A stretch of DNA of 6,943 nt from Clostridiales bacterium (GTDB lineage: Bacteria > Bacillota > Clostridia > UBA8921). This document shows positions 5,422-6,943 of the stretch, piece after piece. Within the stretch, counting starts at the first letter, position 1. The number at the start of each line of letters is the position of its first letter. Under the pieces are notes generated by a model that worked only from the letters and a program-made list of their open reading frames with translations, did no database searches and was not told the origin of the DNA. The translations under genes were made by a program, and so were the position numbers. Where the stretch lies: the NCBI GenBank assembly GCA_003535395.1, contig DOHE01000291.1, forward strand, positions 4,703 to 11,645. The letters are read 5' to 3'.

Positions 5422-6943
5422 TCAACCCTCTCTTGTATCCACAAAAACAGGGCTTGCCCAGGCCATTTCGCCATTCGCCTGAGTCAGGACGATATAATAA
5501 TAATGGTGATGGACATTCTGCGTTTTATTCAAAGTATCATCCACCCATTCCAGACAGACATCCTTCCCTTTGGGTGCCCACTCCTTGATGCATTTGCCGT
5601 CCCTGATGAGCTGGATATTCTTGATCATGTCCGTCCCTGCAACATTGATATAAACTGCAGGATCTCCATTTGCGATTTTTATGTCGCTGCCCATCAAATG
5701 GCCATTGATACGAAAGTCTACGACGATATGGTCCCCTGTCGTACCATAGGTGTGCCTTTTTTGAAGCGCTTCAAATATAGCTTCCCGGGTAAGTTCCCTG
5801 GCATAAACAGCTGTCACGCCGACTCCCTCATGCTCTCCGCCGGATGTGAACCCAAACTTATAGCCTCTGTTCAAACCATAACGGACTGAATGATTTTTAA
5901 CAGTTCTTCTATTATAATTTGATGGGTCCATGGGGCAATAGTCGAATTCATAGGAACCCCTGACCTGGAATATTTCTACCAGTGTCTCAAAATCCTCATT
6001 GAAAAAATTCCAGTCCAGTCTGTGGCATTCTTCACCAGGATGATGAGGGATGGTTAATACACTTCCTTTTTTAAATATCCTCCATAATTTTTCAATGCTG
6101 TCATAGTCCGTATTGGAATTTCTTGTGCTCAGGGCCGCTCCATCTTCTTTGTACAGGATATTATAATGTCCATAATTCGCCCTATCTGTATAGTGCGTAC
6201 AGGACCATTCAAAACCTACAAAAGCAGTAAACTTACCTGGTATATTATTAAAATGTGCTGCCTTTCTCATTCGGTTCCACTCTGTATCCCGCATTCCATC
6301 ATGGTCAGTGCACATCGCAAAATCGAGCTTTGCCACATCCTTGCAGAAACGATATTTCTCCTCGATTTCTGTGCAGTGGAAATCGTTTGTTACACTGCAC
6401 CCGGAAAGGTTCGAGTGCATATGAAGGTCGCCCCAGAAAACTTTCAGATCACCTTCATTGCTTTTGATGCTGTAGACCGAAGGGACCGTATTGTGAACGG
6501 TGTCCGCATCGATCGTTCTTGCTTTTTCAACCTGCCTGAATTCAGGTTCAATATTCTCATATATCAAGGGTTTCCTGATCTTCTGAAAGTATGTGATCCT
6601 GTTTTCCTGAAACAATCCTTTTGCTTCTGTCTCGATATGGTTGCCTGCGATCAAAATCTGGCTGCCGTCGTCCTCTACCAGCACAGCCGGCGGGACCCGC
6701 TGCTTTTGTATCAGCGTTTCCTCATGGAATTCGACCCAGTTGCTGCCGTTGAAATATTTCAGTCTGATCTGCCAGCCCCATCTTCCCGTCAATGCCAAAT
6801 AAGCAATATAAATAATGCCGTCCCGGTCAGCGAATATACGCGGACATCCCGATGATTCCTGCGCATCAAGAAGAACCAGAGGCGAAGCATTTTCTTTTCC
6901 CGATAAATTTTCAATGTTCCATTGGCCGTTATGATAATGGATC
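5422..6943 (-). CDS. PHP-fold metallohydrolase, CehA/McbA (DUF3604-like), with propeller-like N-terminal repeats; 5' end beyond the right edge
   Basis: The frame is open from the right edge to the TGA at 5422-5424, about 507 visible residues, so the true start is upstream of the window. Residue numbers here count from the TTG codon at 6798. The catalytic part begins at FWGDLHMHSNLSGCS (121-135) with metal ligands H126 and H128. It continues with CTDHDG (163-168), GFEWS (195-199), GHYNIL (210-215), IPHHPG (250-255) and TSGGEHEGV (318-326), the order expected of a PHP-type polynuclear metal site. The last 80 residues look like the beta-sandwich tail of CehA/McbA proteins: IQLIRDGK (395-402) and a final GEMAWASPVFV (443-453). 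Before the catalytic part, two similar units contain NG-x-W and PxI/V-x-x-DxDG patterns about 50-60 residues apart, as in beta-propeller blades. The family hydrolyses phosphoesters, esters or amides; the substrate here is unknown. Whether it is secreted cannot be told without the N-terminus. It is first of the four visible genes, 42 bases ahead of GH4. Confidence 0.85.
   Translation of the reverse strand, partial: IHYHNGQWNIENLSGKENASPLVLLDAQESSGCPRIFADRDGIIYIAYLALTGRWGWQIRLKYFNGSNWVEFHEETLIQKQRVPPAVLVEDDGSQILIAGNHIETEAKGLFQENRITYFQKIRKPLIYENIEPEFRQVEKARTIDADTVHNTVPSVYSIKSNEGDLKVFWGDLHMHSNLSGCSVTNDFHCTEIEEKYRFCKDVAKLDFAMCTDHDGMRDTEWNRMRKAAHFNNIPGKFTAFVGFEWSCTHYTDRANYGHYNILYKEDGAALSTRNSNTDYDSIEKLWRIFKKGSVLTIPHHPGEECHRLDWNFFNEDFETLVEIFQVRGSYEFDYCPMDPSNYNRRTVKNHSVRYGLNRGYKFGFTSGGEHEGVGVTAVYARELTREAIFEALQKRHTYGTTGDHIVVDFRINGHLMGSDIKIANGDPAVYINVAGTDMIKNIQLIRDGKCIKEWAPKGKDVCLEWVDDTLNKTQNVHHHYYYIVLTQANGEMAWASPVFVDTREG
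6577..6943 (-). other. Propeller-like repeat region of the PHP protein
   Basis: Within the coding frame, two units share a pattern. One has YHNGQW and then PRIFADRDGIIYIAY. The next has YFNGSNW and then PAVLVEDDGSQILIAG. The aromatic-NG motifs are 60 residues apart and the P...D.DG motifs 51 residues apart, which fits beta-propeller blades. More blades probably lie upstream. Fold assignment is inference from this short stretch. Confidence 0.5.

Noticed and set aside
5416..5889. Plus-strand open frame opposite the end of the PHP gene
   Set aside because: Antisense to conserved PHP-family sequence, and no ribosome site or family resemblance was seen.
6796..6798. TTG as the start codon of the PHP-type gene
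   Set aside because: The same frame is open upstream to the window edge and encodes residues matching the repeat pattern that follows, and there is no Shine-Dalgarno site before the TTG.
6166..6855. Plus-strand open frame of 229 codons
   Set aside because: It is antisense to the PHP catalytic and repeat region, which shows conserved metal motifs in the minus-strand frame; the plus-strand translation has no recognisable domain.
1..6943. Mobile element, CRISPR array, tRNA or prophage sequence
   Set aside because: No regular short repeats, terminal inverted repeats, transposase or integrase motifs, or cloverleaf-like segments were seen; nearly every base is in the four coding frames.

Overview
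The window holds four genes, all on the minus strand and all reading from the right edge towards the left. The gaps between them are only 42, 26 and 42 bases, so they look like one transcription unit for carbohydrate breakdown. The two end genes run off the window. In order of transcription they are: a PHP-fold metallohydrolase of the CehA/McbA (DUF3604-like) type with beta-propeller-like repeats at its visible N-terminal end; a family 4 glycoside hydrolase (GH4, MelA-like); a uroporphyrinogen-decarboxylase-superfamily protein of unknown reaction; and a family 38 alpha-mannosidase (GH38), nearly complete at 872 visible codons.

Region by region: 5422-6943 is the PHP protein (N-terminus missing); 5380-5421 is an AT-rich spacer with a strong AAGGAG ribosome binding site; 3877-5379 is GH4; 3851-3876 is a spacer with GGAGG; 2660-3850 is the UROD-like gene; 2618-2659 is a spacer with GAGGG; and 1-2617 is GH38 (C-terminus missing). 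No stretch over 300 bases lacks a gene. I see no tRNA, rRNA, CRISPR array, insertion sequence, intrinsic terminator or convincing promoter. The promoter and any regulator or transporter genes must lie outside the window.

The organism is most likely a Gram-positive Firmicute, probably a clostridial (Lachnospiraceae-like) gut or anaerobic species. The reasons are strong purine-rich Shine-Dalgarno sites, middling GC by eye, liberal use of AGA/AGG/CGG for arginine, and the combination of GH4 and GH38 enzymes without signal peptides. This is inference, and the family-level guess is weak.

How the genes may work together: GH4 and GH38 both start without a signal peptide, so they should act in the cytoplasm on imported oligosaccharides. 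GH38 would remove alpha-linked mannose. GH4 would cleave a second linkage (alpha-galactoside or a related glycoside) through its NAD+/Mn2+ oxidation-elimination chemistry. The PHP protein and the UROD-like protein have no obvious place in a standard glycan pathway. Their tight linkage to two glycosidases suggests that the substrate carries something more than plain sugars, such as a phosphoester, ester or methyl group. This is the part of the window most likely to be undescribed.
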